64,000 nucleotides of DNA from Bdellovibrio sp. BCCA (GTDB lineage: Bacteria; Bdellovibrionota; Bdellovibrionia; Bdellovibrionales; Bdellovibrionaceae): assembly GCF_037996825.1 (NCBI RefSeq), contig NZ_JBBNAC010000001.1, forward strand, positions 1,178,001 to 1,242,000. The letters run 5' to 3'. Under the pieces are notes generated by a model. It was not told the DNA's origin. It searched no databases and saw nothing but the letters and a program-made list of their open reading frames with translations. The position numbers and the translations under genes were made by a program. Below, piece by piece: positions 27,414-35,273 of the stretch (position 1 is the first letter of the stretch; each line of letters starts with the position of its first letter).

Positions 27414-27665
27414 ATGGATAAATGGCTTTATGGTTATTGGTTTAAGTCAAAAAAGAAGACCTTCGGTTGGGGGTGGACGATTGTGCCAAACACCCCTCAA
27501 GGATACGTCACTTGGGCAATTGCTGTTATCTGTTTCTTCTTAATCAATTTTCCTGAGATTATCTCGCTCGTTCCGCAGAATGAAGTGATGATTGTATCAG
27601 GGGCTTTGCTTGCAGTTACAACTCTGATAACATTTTTAAAAACAGATCTCAGGGAAGATCCCTGA
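27414..27665 (+). CDS. Small two-helix membrane protein
   Basis: 83 residues. A tryptophan-rich start (MDKWLYGYWFKSKKKTFGWGW), then two hydrophobic segments (about 33-48 and 59-76) and an acidic end. AGAGGA six nt before the ATG. I do not recognise a family. It follows the Coa1-like gene by 53 nt in the same direction and so belongs to the RHS patch by position. Confidence 0.6.
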   Translation: MDKWLYGYWFKSKKKTFGWGWTIVPNTPQGYVTWAIAVICFFLINFPEIISLVPQNEVMIVSGALLAVTTLITFLKTDLREDP

Positions 27666-27967
27666 TGAAATATGAATAGTGATATTTTTAAATCTTCCTC
27701 GTTAATTCAATTTGTAATGAAAATTTCTCTTGGCGGTGATTACTCAAGCTTTTGTTCCGCCTCCATTAAAAGATTTTTCTTCCCGAAAGACCCTTCTCGT
27801 TTCTGAAATAAAGTCCTCTTTAAAAGCTTACCCGAAACAATAAAACATCTTTTATCAAACAACTCCAGCCTCCGTTCCTCCGTCTAAAAACCGCAAATTT
27901 CACTCGAAAAAAACCGTGGTATGTTACTTCCACCGTGGCAGTGATTGTGTTTTGAACCGGAGGAAAA
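27666..27967. other. 302-bp spacer between the RHS patch and the HNH gene
   Basis: No convincing gene. A 29-codon frame at 27717-27806 lacks a ribosome site. The stretch is AT-rich with pyrimidine-rich tracts. Its right end holds one arm of a 23-nt inverted repeat (27924-27946) whose partner is inside the HNH gene, and the GGAGG ribosome site of that gene. Confidence 0.6.
27924..27946 (+). repeat. Left arm of a 23-nt inverted repeat around the HNH gene
   Basis: The arm TTACTTCCACCGTGGCAGTG plus ATT is the reverse complement of 28645-28667 with one central mismatch (22 of 23). It lies 21 bp upstream of the HNH start codon. Confidence 0.75.
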
Positions 27968-28900
27968 ATGAATCTTAAACTTTTAAATAAAATGGAATTG
28001 GATCAACGAATCAAATCCTTGGTTGGGAAAGAACGTGAGTTGCTTCACGAAATTCTTCTTACGATCAAAGAAATAGACCAGCGTAAACTTTATTTGGAAT
28101 TTGGGTTTGCCAACTTATTTTTATATTTGGTTGATGGTGTTGGATATTCTGCCGGGAGTGCACAACGTCGTATTGATGCTGCAAGGCTATTAAATGAAGT
28201 TCCCTCTTTAGGTGAAAAAATTCAGTCCGGGGAAGTAAAGCTTCATCAAGTCTCTTTAATCCAAAAAGCGGCGCGCGATATTTATAAAACCACACATAAA
28301 AAAGTGACTGCTGAAGAAAAGAAAGAAATCTTAGAGCAAATCACTTCGAAGAACTTTCAAGAATCCCAAAAGGAAATAGCTTCGTTCTTTGATTTACCTG
28401 TGGTTGAAGTAACAACTCAAACTGTTCAGGCGGATGAAAGCGTTCGTCTGTCTTTAACAATTTCCAAAGAATTGGCCGAGAAAATTCAACAAGCGCAAGC
28501 TCTTTTATCTCATGCTCTTTCTTCTAATGACATCGTGGATTACATTACCTATGTGACGGACCGGGTGATTAAGCAGAAGACTTCAGTAAAAAATCGAGCC
28601 GAAGAAGGTGATGCGAGCAGCACCAACAATGTATACGAACCAAAAATCACTGCCACCGTGGAAGTAAAACCGTTTTCCCCGAGAACTAAGAAAATACTTA
28701 TAAATAAAGATCAATGTTGCCAGTACAAAGATCCGATGACGGGAAGACAGTGTCGCAGCCGATGGTTTTTGCAAACCGATCACAAACAAAGTCGGTGGGC
28801 TCATGGAATCAGTACTATTGAAAATGCTCAGCTTCTTTGTGCTCAGCATAATCGCCTTAAATATCGGCAGGAAGCCGGACTTAAATATATTTCGCGGTAA
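27968..28900 (+). CDS. HNH endonuclease (DUF222-like N-terminus)
   Basis: 310 residues. The N-terminal 200 residues are helical (DQRIKSLVGKERELLHEILL, YLVDGVGYSAGSAQRRIDAA), like the helical domain found before many HNH nucleases. The C-terminal domain reads CQYKDPMTGRQCRSRWFLQTDH, then HGISTIENAQLLCAQHNRLK, giving the His-Asn-His order plus paired cysteines for zinc. A nicking or cutting enzyme of unknown target. GGAGG lies six nt before the ATG. The right arm of a 23-nt inverted repeat is inside the coding sequence just before the HNH domain. I recall multiple copies of such genes in Bdellovibrio genomes, but cannot verify it here. Confidence 0.85.
   Translation: MNLKLLNKMELDQRIKSLVGKERELLHEILLTIKEIDQRKLYLEFGFANLFLYLVDGVGYSAGSAQRRIDAARLLNEVPSLGEKIQSGEVKLHQVSLIQKAARDIYKTTHKKVTAEEKKEILEQITSKNFQESQKEIASFFDLPVVEVTTQTVQADESVRLSLTISKELAEKIQQAQALLSHALSSNDIVDYITYVTDRVIKQKTSVKNRAEEGDASSTNNVYEPKITATVEVKPFSPRTKKILINKDQCCQYKDPMTGRQCRSRWFLQTDHKQSRWAHGISTIENAQLLCAQHNRLKYRQEAGLKYISR
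28645..28667 (-). repeat. Right arm of the 23-nt inverted repeat, inside the HNH gene
   Basis: AATCACTGCCACCGTGGAAG plus TAA, reverse complement of 27924-27946 with one mismatch. It encodes residues about 226-234, in the linker just before the HNH domain. Confidence 0.75.
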
Positions 28901-29001
28901 ATGAAGTCGAATGGTCGAGACCCGGATACTAATATGCGGGAACTCGATTTCGGCATTGTGAAAAGCTGGCACGAAACAAGCTAGGCAATCCTCCAAAAGG
29001 A

Positions 29002-29035
29002 TTGACAAAATGATATACACTCAATTAAGGTATAT
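29002..29035 (+). promoter_or_regulatory. Promoter/operator region of the TumE/TumA-like pair
   Basis: TTGACA at 29002-29007 and an inverted repeat ATATAC (29013-29018) / GTATAT (29030-29035) lie directly before the first gene. No good -10 sits at standard spacing from this TTGACA. Autorepression by the HTH partner is expected of such modules. Confidence 0.4.
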
Positions 29036-29038
29036 GTG

Positions 29039-29353
29039 ATGCCGGCGGCTAGGATTCTTTACGATGAAAAAGTAAAGCTGCTAGACGGACGTTATGAGGC
29101 TCGAATAGTGGCTTACGAAGTTTCCAAGAGCAAAAAGTTTCCGGACGGTATTAAGCTCAGTTGTGTTCTTTTGGATACGGAGGAAAAAGTCCCTAGGCTG
29201 TTGTTGGATAATCACGAGCCTTATGGATACCATCTTCATACAAAGCTGCCTCATGACAAATCGTACAGGATTAGCGTTGATGTTAAAAATTATGAAGAAG
29301 CCATCGAATTCTTTATGCAAGCGGCTTCAGAGGTGATTGAAAATGAAAGCTAA
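29039..29353 (+). CDS. TumE/DUF6516-like toxin
   Basis: 104 residues from ATG 29039; a GTG one codon earlier is also possible. AAGG lies 8 nt before the ATG. The second half LLLDNHEPYGYHLHTK, then RISVDVKNYEEAIEFF, matches what I know of DUF6516 (TumE) proteins: 'yDN...gHH.H', then a strand and a helix ending the protein. These are the toxin half of a two-gene module with an HVO_A0114-type HTH protein, exactly what follows here with an 11-bp overlap. Activity is unverified. Confidence 0.6.
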   Translation: MPAARILYDEKVKLLDGRYEARIVAYEVSKSKKFPDGIKLSCVLLDTEEKVPRLLLDNHEPYGYHLHTKLPHDKSYRISVDVKNYEEAIEFFMQAASEVIENES

Positions 29354-29753
29354 AAATCAAATGGTGATTGTTTTTAAGTCTCTGGAAGATTTAGGACGTG
29401 ATGCTATCAAAGCTATCAAGACCAAAGCGGCTAAGGTGCAGCCTGCAAATGTGGTATATTTTGATAGCTGGACTTCATTTCGTAATTTTATGTCACTGCA
29501 AAAGCTTGAAATTTTAACTATGATTTCAAGCGTTGAGCCAAAGTCGATTTATGAATTGACTCGACTTCTTGAGCGCAGCCTTTCAGCGGTGCAAAAGGAT
29601 TGTGAGTCGTTGGAACAGGCGGGCTTTATAACTCTTGAGAAGCAAAAAACAGGTCGCGGCCAAGTCGTGCCGCGATTAAAGTTTAAATACGACAAAATAG
29701 TCGTCCGCCTTCCGCAACATCCATACGAGTTAATCTTTAAAGCGGCAGCCTAA
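29343..29753 (+). CDS. TumA/HVO_A0114-like winged-helix antitoxin
   Basis: 136 residues from ATG 29343 (AGAGGTG about 8 nt upstream; a TTG two codons earlier is less likely). The order matches HVO_A0114-family proteins: FDSWTSFRNFMSLQKLEILTMI, then PKSIYELTRLLERSLSAVQKDCESL (winged helix) and GFITLEK with a basic wing, ending in a strand (KIVVRLP). It overlaps the toxin-like gene by 11 bp, so both are made together. It probably binds the inverted repeat upstream of the pair. Here the toxin-like gene comes first. Confidence 0.65.
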   Translation: MKAKNQMVIVFKSLEDLGRDAIKAIKTKAAKVQPANVVYFDSWTSFRNFMSLQKLEILTMISSVEPKSIYELTRLLERSLSAVQKDCESLEQAGFITLEKQKTGRGQVVPRLKFKYDKIVVRLPQHPYELIFKAAA

Positions 29754-29765
29754 AGGGCAGAGATC

Positions 29766-30086
29766 CTACCCACCACGCTTCTTATTGTGTTTCGCGCGAT
29801 GAATATTATGACTTGCGCGATCCTGCATTTTCTCCAGATGTGCTTTCTCTTTCTTTGAGACATCTCCATCAGCGGCGGCTTTGTTTTCTGCTGCGTTGAT
29901 GCGTTCTTGCTGCTTCTCAAGGCGGGCCGCTTCTTTTTCTGTCAGCGAACCGGATTTTTCTCCTTGTTCGATGCGTTTTTCCTGGCGGGCGGCACGTTTT
30001 TCTTCGCGGGTTTCGGCTTGCGCGAGTGTGAAGATCACAAGGGAGGAGGCGATGATGGCGGCCATTTTCAAAGTCAAATGAGTCAT
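29766..30086 (-). CDS. Small secreted charged protein with two helical repeats
   Basis: 106 residues from ATG 30084-30086: AAGGA then has six nt of spacing, whereas the ATG two codons earlier would touch the ribosome site. Signal peptide ending LAQA. The mature part is almost all helix and highly charged, with two related units, RIEQGEKSGSLTEKEAARLE and RINAAENKAAADGDVSKKEK, and a basic His/Lys tail. I have seen this repeat in small periplasmic proteins of many Proteobacteria, without known function. It converges on the antitoxin-like gene. Confidence 0.7.
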   Translation of the reverse strand: MTHLTLKMAAIIASSLVIFTLAQAETREEKRAARQEKRIEQGEKSGSLTEKEAARLEKQQERINAAENKAAADGDVSKKEKAHLEKMQDRASHNIHRAKHNKKRGG

Positions 30087-30205
30087 ATTCATTCCTTTCT
30101 GAAAGGTTCTGCATGTTCACCCACAAATAGGATACGCCGGGCTCATGAAAACGACATTAGAATCAGATTTAAATTTTTTAATTTCACTGCCTCAAAACAA
30201 GGCAG

Positions 30206-30314
30206 TTAGGCTCTAGAAAAATTGAGGCCCCGGCGTTGAAGGGTTTGCGCCGAGGCCTAGAGGGGCTTAAATGTTTGGGTATTTAAGAGAGGAGCGAGGA
30301 CCCATAATGCCTAA
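30206..30314. ncRNA. Candidate structured RNA in the spacer upstream of dnaK
   Basis: The 382-bp spacer 30093-30475 is not empty. It contains ACTGCCT/AGGCAGT (30186-30192/30200-30206); a strong hairpin AGGCC-C-CGGCG (30225-30235) with CGCCG-A-GGCCT (30248-30258); TTAAAT/ATTTAA (30267-30272/30281-30286); and an enclosing TTAGGC/GCCTAA (30206-30211/30309-30314). Together they can fold as a junction closed by the outer pair. It does not match 6S, SRP, RNase P or any riboswitch I can recall. No terminator T-run was found, so strand and ends are unknown. Confidence 0.35.
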
Positions 30315-30398
30315 GGGTGCCTGATAACACGAGTTAAATAGCTGTAAGATGCTGAAATTATTCATTAAAATATTGTCATAAAAAAAGAACTGCGCTAG

Positions 30399-30426
30399 CT
30401 TGACGAAACTGAACAAGGCCCCACAT
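30399..30426 (+). promoter_or_regulatory. Sigma-32 (RpoH) type heat-shock promoter of dnaK
   Basis: CTTGAC (30399-30404), 14 nt, CCCCACAT (30419-30426), against the E. coli consensus CTTGAA-N13..15-CCCCATnT. It lies 50 nt before the dnaK ATG, which has AAGGAG. Confidence 0.65.
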
Positions 30427-30475
30427 TTAAAGTGCTAAATGCAGTTAAATTCATGGAAGTTAAGGAGATTTTGGT

Positions 30476-32398
30476 ATGGGTAAAATAATTGGTATCGACT
30501 TAGGAACGACGAACTCGTGCGTTGCGATTATGGAGGGCGGTGAGCCTAAAGTTCTCGTGAACGAAGAGGGCGCTCGTACCACTCCTTCAGTTGTCGCATA
30601 CACCAAAGATGGTGATCGTTTGGTCGGTCAAATTGCCAAACGTCAAGCTGTGACGAATCCGGAGAACACAATCTACTCTGCGAAACGTTTCATCGGTCGC
30701 AGATTTGAAGAAGTTCAAGAAGAAATCAAACTTGTTCCTTACACTGTTGTCGCTAAAGGCAATGACTGTGCATTCAAGGTACAAGGTAAAAACGTGTCTC
30801 CAGAAGAGATCGGTGCAGCGGTTCTAGCTAAACTTAAAAAAGTGGCTGAGGACTATTTGGGTGAGCCGGTAACTGAAGCAGTTGTGACAGTTCCAGCTTA
30901 CTTCAACGATGCGCAAAGACAGGCAACGAAAGATGCCGGTCGTATCGCGGGTCTTGATGTAAAACGTATTATCAACGAACCAACAGCAGCCGCGCTTGCT
31001 TACGGTCTTGATAAAAAGAAAGATGAAAAAATCGTGATCTACGACTTCGGGGGAGGAACGTTCGATGTATCTATCCTTGAAGTAGGCGACGGCGTTGTCG
31101 AAGTTCGCGCTACAAACGGTGATACTCACTTGGGTGGTGATAACTTCGATACAGTGATCTTGGAATGGTTGATTACAGAGTTCAAAAAAGATCAGGGTAT
31201 TGATCTTAAGAACGACAAAATGGCTTTGCAACGCTTGAAAGAGGCGGCAGAGAAGGCGAAAATCGAACTTTCTTCTGCGCAAGAAACTGAAATCAACTTG
31301 CCGTTCATCACGGCAGATCAATCAGGTCCGAAACATTTGCAAACGAGATTGTCTCGCGCAAAATTCGATCAAATGACAGAAGACCTAGTAAAACGCTCTA
31401 TGGAGCCTTGCCGTAAAGCTTTGGCTGATGCGGGTATCAAGTCTTCAGAAATCGATGAAGTGGTTCTAGTCGGTGGTTCGACTCGTATCCCTGCGATCCA
31501 AAAAGCAGTGAAAGACTTCTTCGGTAAAGAGCCAAACCGCACAGTGAACCCAGATGAAGTTGTGGCAGTGGGTGCCGCAGTTCAAGGTGGTGTCTTGGCC
31601 GGTGAAGTGAAAGATGTGTTGTTGCTAGACGTAACTCCACTCAGCCTTGGTATCGAGACTTTGGGTGGCGTGATGACGACATTGATCGAGAGAAATACAG
31701 CGATTCCTACTAAGAAATCACAAGTGTTCTCGACAGCGGCCGACAACCAACCCGCAGTGGACATCCACGTTCTTCAAGGTGAGCGTAAGATGGCTTCTGA
31801 TAACAAAACTTTGGGACGCTTTGAGCTTGTAGGTCTTCCTCCAGCTCCACGTGGTGTGCCTCAAGTTGAGGTGACATTCGATATCGATGCCAACGGTATC
31901 TTGCATGTAAATGCAAAAGACATGTCATCTGGTAAGTCTCAACAGATCAAGATCACGGCGCAATCAGGTCTTTCTGAAGAAGAGATCAAGCGCGCAGTGA
32001 ACGATGCTGAAGGACATGCTGAAGAAGATAAACGTAAAGCAGAAGCGGCAACACAAAGAAACAACCTCGACAACTTGGTTTACCAAACTGAGAAGTTGAT
32101 CAAAGATTCAGGCGCTCAACTTCCTGAAGCTGAGGTGAAATCTGCGAACGACGCGATTGCTGATGCGAAAAAAGTTCTTGAGAACAAAGCCGCTGAAGCG
32201 GATGAACTCAAGTCAAACTTTGAGAAGTTGCAAGCGATCACTCACAAATTGACGTCTGAGCTTTACAAAAAGCAAGGCGCTCAAGGTGAAGCAGGTGGCG
32301 GCGACGGCAGCGGTGGTGGTCAACAGTCAGGCGGCGAATCGTCTTCTGAAAACAAAGGCGACGATGTGATCGACGCTGACTACAAAGACGTAAACTAA
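30476..32398 (+). CDS. dnaK: Chaperone protein DnaK (Hsp70)
   Basis: 640 residues, normal length. Nucleotide-binding domain with [13 protein letters not shown], the [13 protein letters not shown] phosphate loop and [13 protein letters not shown]; substrate domain with [16 protein letters not shown]; helical lid; and a Gly/Ser-rich tail ending in an acidic [12 protein letters not shown], the conserved end that aids clients and partners. Acts with DnaJ (at 21.8 kb) and GrpE (not seen here). A sigma-32-like promoter precedes it and an intrinsic terminator follows, so it is a single-gene transcript. Confidence 0.98.
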   Translation: MGKIIGIDLGTTNSCVAIMEGGEPKVLVNEEGARTTPSVVAYTKDGDRLVGQIAKRQAVTNPENTIYSAKRFIGRRFEEVQEEIKLVPYTVVAKGNDCAFKVQGKNVSPEEIGAAVLAKLKKVAEDYLGEPVTEAVVTVPAYFNDAQRQATKDAGRIAGLDVKRIINEPTAAALAYGLDKKKDEKIVIYDFGGGTFDVSILEVGDGVVEVRATNGDTHLGGDNFDTVILEWLITEFKKDQGIDLKNDKMALQRLKEAAEKAKIELSSAQETEINLPFITADQSGPKHLQTRLSRAKFDQMTEDLVKRSMEPCRKALADAGIKSSEIDEVVLVGGSTRIPAIQKAVKDFFGKEPNRTVNPDEVVAVGAAVQGGVLAGEVKDVLLLDVTPLSLGIETLGGVMTTLIERNTAIPTKKSQVFSTAADNQPAVDIHVLQGERKMASDNKTLGRFELVGLPPAPRGVPQVEVTFDIDANGILHVNAKDMSSGKSQQIKITAQSGLSEEEIKRAVNDAEGHAEEDKRKAEAATQRNNLDNLVYQTEKLIKDSGAQLPEAEVKSANDAIADAKKVLENKAAEADELKSNFEKLQAITHKLTSELYKKQGAQGEAGGGDGSGGGQQSGGESSSENKGDDVIDADYKDVN

Positions 32399-32413
32399 GA
32401 ATGTTCCTTTTCG

Positions 32414-32444
32414 AAGCCGGGTTGAATAGACCCGGCTTTTTTTT
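32414..32444 (+). terminator. Intrinsic terminator of dnaK
   Basis: AAGCCGGGT (32414-32422), 7-nt loop, ACCCGGCTT (32430-32438) and eight T in a row (32437-32444). Perfect 9-bp GC-rich stem, 15 nt after the dnaK stop. Confidence 0.92.
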
Positions 32445-32465
32445 CGCGCTGAGTGCACAATTTCT

Positions 32466-33071
32466 ATGAATACAGTCGAATTTAAAGAACTCTTTGCAGA
32501 GGCTCCCTTAAAAACATTCAAGCGCGGTGACGTGATTTATCGTGCCGGTGAAGAGCCGCAGAATATTTATTTTGTGGAGTCAGGCCTCGTGGGGTTGGCG
32601 CTTTGGGGAGAATCCGGTAAAGATCATCTGGTTCGTCTGTTTAAACAAGGTCAAATTTTTGGTCATCGCAGCCTGTTTGCTCAGGAAAAATATCATGCAA
32701 CGGCCACAGTGATCGATGAATCGCAAATTCGTTTTCTAAATAAATCCCAAATGCGCGAGCGCATGAAGGGAAACTGTGACTTAGCGGAAAAACTTTTAGA
32801 AACTCTCGCTAAAGAGCTTCGTCAGGCTGAAGCCAAACAGTTGATCTTAAGTGAAAAAGACGCCACAGCTCGTATTGCTGAAGCGGTCGTCTATCTCAAG
32901 GAACTTCATCCTCAATACGATTGGACAAGACAAGAGATTGCTGATTTCTGCGGAAGTACAACGCCTACAGTGATTAGGACTTTGGCTAAATTTGTCGATG
33001 ACGGTTTGATTGAACAGCGCGGTCGAGAGATCGTGATTCTCAACCGCGACTTATTACTTTCTCAAGGGTAA
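32466..33071 (+). CDS. Crp/Fnr family transcription regulator
   Basis: 201 residues. An N-terminal cyclic-nucleotide-type beta barrel (GDVIYRAGEEPQNIYFVESG, FGHRSLFAQEKYHATATV), a dimer helix, and a C-terminal winged helix (TRQEIADFCGSTTPTVIRTLAKF). No Cys cluster typical of oxygen-sensing Fnr is present. Its position beside the sulfur genes suggests it controls them, perhaps sensing a reactive sulfur or redox signal; this is inference. Its last 18 bp overlap the convergent hydrolase gene. Confidence 0.85.
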   Translation: MNTVEFKELFAEAPLKTFKRGDVIYRAGEEPQNIYFVESGLVGLALWGESGKDHLVRLFKQGQIFGHRSLFAQEKYHATATVIDESQIRFLNKSQMRERMKGNCDLAEKLLETLAKELRQAEAKQLILSEKDATARIAEAVVYLKELHPQYDWTRQEIADFCGSTTPTVIRTLAKFVDDGLIEQRGREIVILNRDLLLSQG

Positions 33072-33914
33072 CTTCAAATAGCTAACGCCATTACTTTCTG
33101 GAGCAGGTAAATGACCTGCACGGATATTCACTTGTAAGCTTGGATACAAAAGTTTTGGGGCTGACAAAGTCGCGTCACGCTCCTGGCGGAAGCGTATAAA
33201 ATCTGCCTTTTTAACCTTGGCACTCAGTTGAATATTTTTTTCTTTTTGTTCTTGAACGCTTGTTTGAAAGCGAAGCTCGCGGTTTTCAGGCTGATAATCA
33301 TGACCGACAAAAATGCGTGTCTTTTCCGGAAGAGAATAAATTTTCTCAGTCACAGAGCTATATAAAGCCTCGGCACTTCCTTGGGGGAAATCGCAACGGC
33401 CTGTTCCTGAATCCGGCATAAAGATCGCATCACCCGTGAACAGTGCATCGTCAATCAAATACGAAGCACAGGCCGGTGTGTGGCCCGGAGTAAAAAGAGT
33501 TTTGATTTTAATAGAGCCCGCTTCTAAAACGTCATTCTCTTTTAAAAGAAGATCAAAATCCTTTCCGTTGGTGTTGACGTCGGAAAGATTGAAAACCGTT
33601 TTAAAAGTTTTTTGTACTTCTGTGATGCGCTCACCAATAGCAACTTTGATGTTCGGGAAGAAGTTTTTAAAAAGCTGTGAACTCGACAAATGATCCGCAT
33701 GGGCATGTGTCTCTAGAACGTAATGGGGGTTTAGCTTATTTTCTTTAAGGTAAGCGATCACTGAGTCGATAGACTTTGTGCTGAGCTTTCCAGAGGCGGC
33801 ATCATAATCCCAAACAGGATCAATCACAATGGCATCCAAAGTTTTTGGGTCATGTACAACGTAAGTCAAAGTGGATGTCGCAGGATCGAAGAAATGTTGA
33901 ATTTGTAAAGCCAT
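33054..33914 (-). CDS. MBL-fold hydrolase, persulfide-dioxygenase (ETHE1/Blh) like
   Basis: 286 residues from ATG 33912-33914; the ATG two codons upstream touches the AGGAG, while this one has proper spacing. Metal motif THAHADHLS, then GHTPACASYLI, DALFTGDAIF, SGTGRCDFPQGSAEALY and VGHDYQPENRE. The GRCDFPQGS segment is diagnostic of ETHE1-type glutathione persulfide dioxygenases rather than glyoxalase II. It would oxidise persulfides from sulfide detoxification; the divergent rhodanese and transporters support this. Confidence 0.85.
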   Translation of the reverse strand: MALQIQHFFDPATSTLTYVVHDPKTLDAIVIDPVWDYDAASGKLSTKSIDSVIAYLKENKLNPHYVLETHAHADHLSSSQLFKNFFPNIKVAIGERITEVQKTFKTVFNLSDVNTNGKDFDLLLKENDVLEAGSIKIKTLFTPGHTPACASYLIDDALFTGDAIFMPDSGTGRCDFPQGSAEALYSSVTEKIYSLPEKTRIFVGHDYQPENRELRFQTSVQEQKEKNIQLSAKVKKADFIRFRQERDATLSAPKLLYPSLQVNIRAGHLPAPESNGVSYLKLPLRK

Positions 33915-34012
33915 GGTCATTCTCCTCAATTTAAGGCTTAAAGCTGATCTCAGAGTAAGACTGCTTAAACCCCGACCGTTATGATGGCGGGCATAAAGAA
34001 AATGGAATTAAA

Positions 34013-34028
34013 TATGTCCGCGAACATA
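34013..34028. promoter_or_regulatory. Candidate operator between the persulfide and rhodanese genes
   Basis: TATGTCCGCGAACATA, 14 of 16 symmetrical positions, in the 176-bp divergent spacer. It could serve both directions; the Crp/Fnr protein or a persulfide sensor could bind it. It is not a Crp/Fnr TTGAT-N4-ATCAA site. Confidence 0.35.
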
Positions 34029-34090
34029 AAGGTTTTAAGAAGAATAGCTTTAGGATGGAGTCCAAGTGAAGCATTAAAAGCGAGGACTCT

Positions 34091-34408
34091 ATGCGTGAAT
34101 TTACTTGCGAAGAAGTCAAATTGAAACAGAATGAGTGGACTCTCATTGATGTACGAACTCCCGAAGAATTTGTCGGTGAGTTGGGACATATTGAAGGAGC
34201 AAGACTTTTGCCTTTGGGAAATGAAGTTTTGGAATTCCTCAAAAGTGCTAATCCGGCACAGAAGATTATTTTCGTCTGCCGCAGCGGTGCCCGTTCTGGA
34301 CAAGTGACGTTGCTCAGTGAGGAAATGGGTTTTACAAATACTGTAAATATGGTCGGCGGTATGCTCCGCTGGAATGAATTGAAACTGCCAATTCAAAAAG
34401 GGGTTTAA
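34091..34408 (+). CDS. Single-domain rhodanese (sulfurtransferase)
   Basis: 105 residues. LIDVRTPEEFVGELGHIEGA is the rhodanese opening and IIFVCRSGARSGQVT the active loop, with the catalytic Cys followed by RSGARS. It moves sulfane sulfur between carriers, probably linking the persulfide dioxygenase and the transporters. GAGGA lies five nt before the ATG, and the next gene starts 2 nt after its stop: first gene of a four-gene operon. Confidence 0.9.
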   Translation: MREFTCEEVKLKQNEWTLIDVRTPEEFVGELGHIEGARLLPLGNEVLEFLKSANPAQKIIFVCRSGARSGQVTLLSEEMGFTNTVNMVGGMLRWNELKLPIQKGV

Positions 34409-34410
34409 AA

Positions 34411-34827
34411 ATGGAAAGTATCGTGATGGCCCTCGTTGGAGGAATGGTGATAGGACTTGCTTCGTCTCTTATGCTGATTTTTAACGGACGGGTGACGGGA
34501 ATCAGTGGCATTGCCAACGGATTTTTAAGTTTCGTTTCTGGTGAAAGACTGTGGCGGGGGGCTTTTTTATTGGGACTCATCGGAGGCGGGGCGATCGTCG
34601 CCATAAATCAACCTCAACTTTTCCAACAAACGGAACGCTCCCTCTCTGTCACGATTTTGGCGGGACTCTTCGTCGGTTTCGGCACTGTGATGGGAAGTGG
34701 TTGTACCAGTGGCCACGGCGTTTGCGGAATATCACGTTTGTCGATTCGATCTTTGGCCGCGACGGCGGTTTTTATGGCGGTGGGAATTTTGATCGCAACT
34801 TTATTTAAAAATCTTGTGGGAGCCTAA
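34411..34827 (+). CDS. YeeE/YedE family transporter, half 1
   Basis: 138 residues with four hydrophobic segments. GVGSGCTSGHGVCG-type motif is visible as GSGCTSGHGVCGISRLS, whose cysteines mark the family that imports thiosulfate (TsuA) or other small sulfur compounds. A full transporter has two such repeats in one chain; here the second half is the next gene, starting 2 nt after this stop. The first half of a split transporter. Confidence 0.85.
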   Translation: MESIVMALVGGMVIGLASSLMLIFNGRVTGISGIANGFLSFVSGERLWRGAFLLGLIGGGAIVAINQPQLFQQTERSLSVTILAGLFVGFGTVMGSGCTSGHGVCGISRLSIRSLAATAVFMAVGILIATLFKNLVGA

Positions 34828-34828
34828 A

Positions 34829-35263
34829 ATGAAAAATCAAAAAGTTCTTCAAGCAATGATGGCTTTAATTGTGGGCTTGTTGTTCGCGATGGGGCTGGCC
34901 ATTTCGGGAATGACCCAACCCCAAAAAGTTTTAGGCTTTTTGACTCTGGGTTCCGGTTGGGACCCGTCACTGATGTTTGTGATGATGGGGGCTATTCCTG
35001 TTCACGCGATTTCATATCGTTGGATTCGCGGAAAGAAAAGTCCGCTCTTTGATACCAAATGGCATGTGCCCCAAAGTAAGGAAATCACGAAGCCCTTAAT
35101 CATAGGCAGCGCTTTGTTTGGTATCGGATGGGGCCTTGCTGGGTATTGTCCGGGTCCTGCGCTGACGTCACTTGGAACGGGCGGTGAAAAAGTTATTTAC
35201 TTTGTGATCGCGATGATTGCGGGAATGCTGCTACATCGTTTGTATTCGAAAATCACGACTTAA
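34829..35263 (+). CDS. YeeE/YedE family transporter, half 2
   Basis: 144 residues from ATG 34829 (a frame from 34814 overlaps the previous gene). Four hydrophobic segments; ISGMTQPQKVLGFL and WGLAGYCPGPALTSLGTG match the second half (DUF6691 type), with a conserved Cys in GYCPGPA. It should pair with half 1 in the inner membrane to pass thiosulfate or a related sulfur species. Third gene of the operon. Confidence 0.85.
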   Translation: MKNQKVLQAMMALIVGLLFAMGLAISGMTQPQKVLGFLTLGSGWDPSLMFVMMGAIPVHAISYRWIRGKKSPLFDTKWHVPQSKEITKPLIIGSALFGIGWGLAGYCPGPALTSLGTGGEKVIYFVIAMIAGMLLHRLYSKITT

Positions 35264-35273
35264 AGGAGATAAT

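Noticed and set aside
27717-27806. 29-codon frame in the spacer before the HNH gene
   Set aside because: No ribosome site, short, and no recognisable features.
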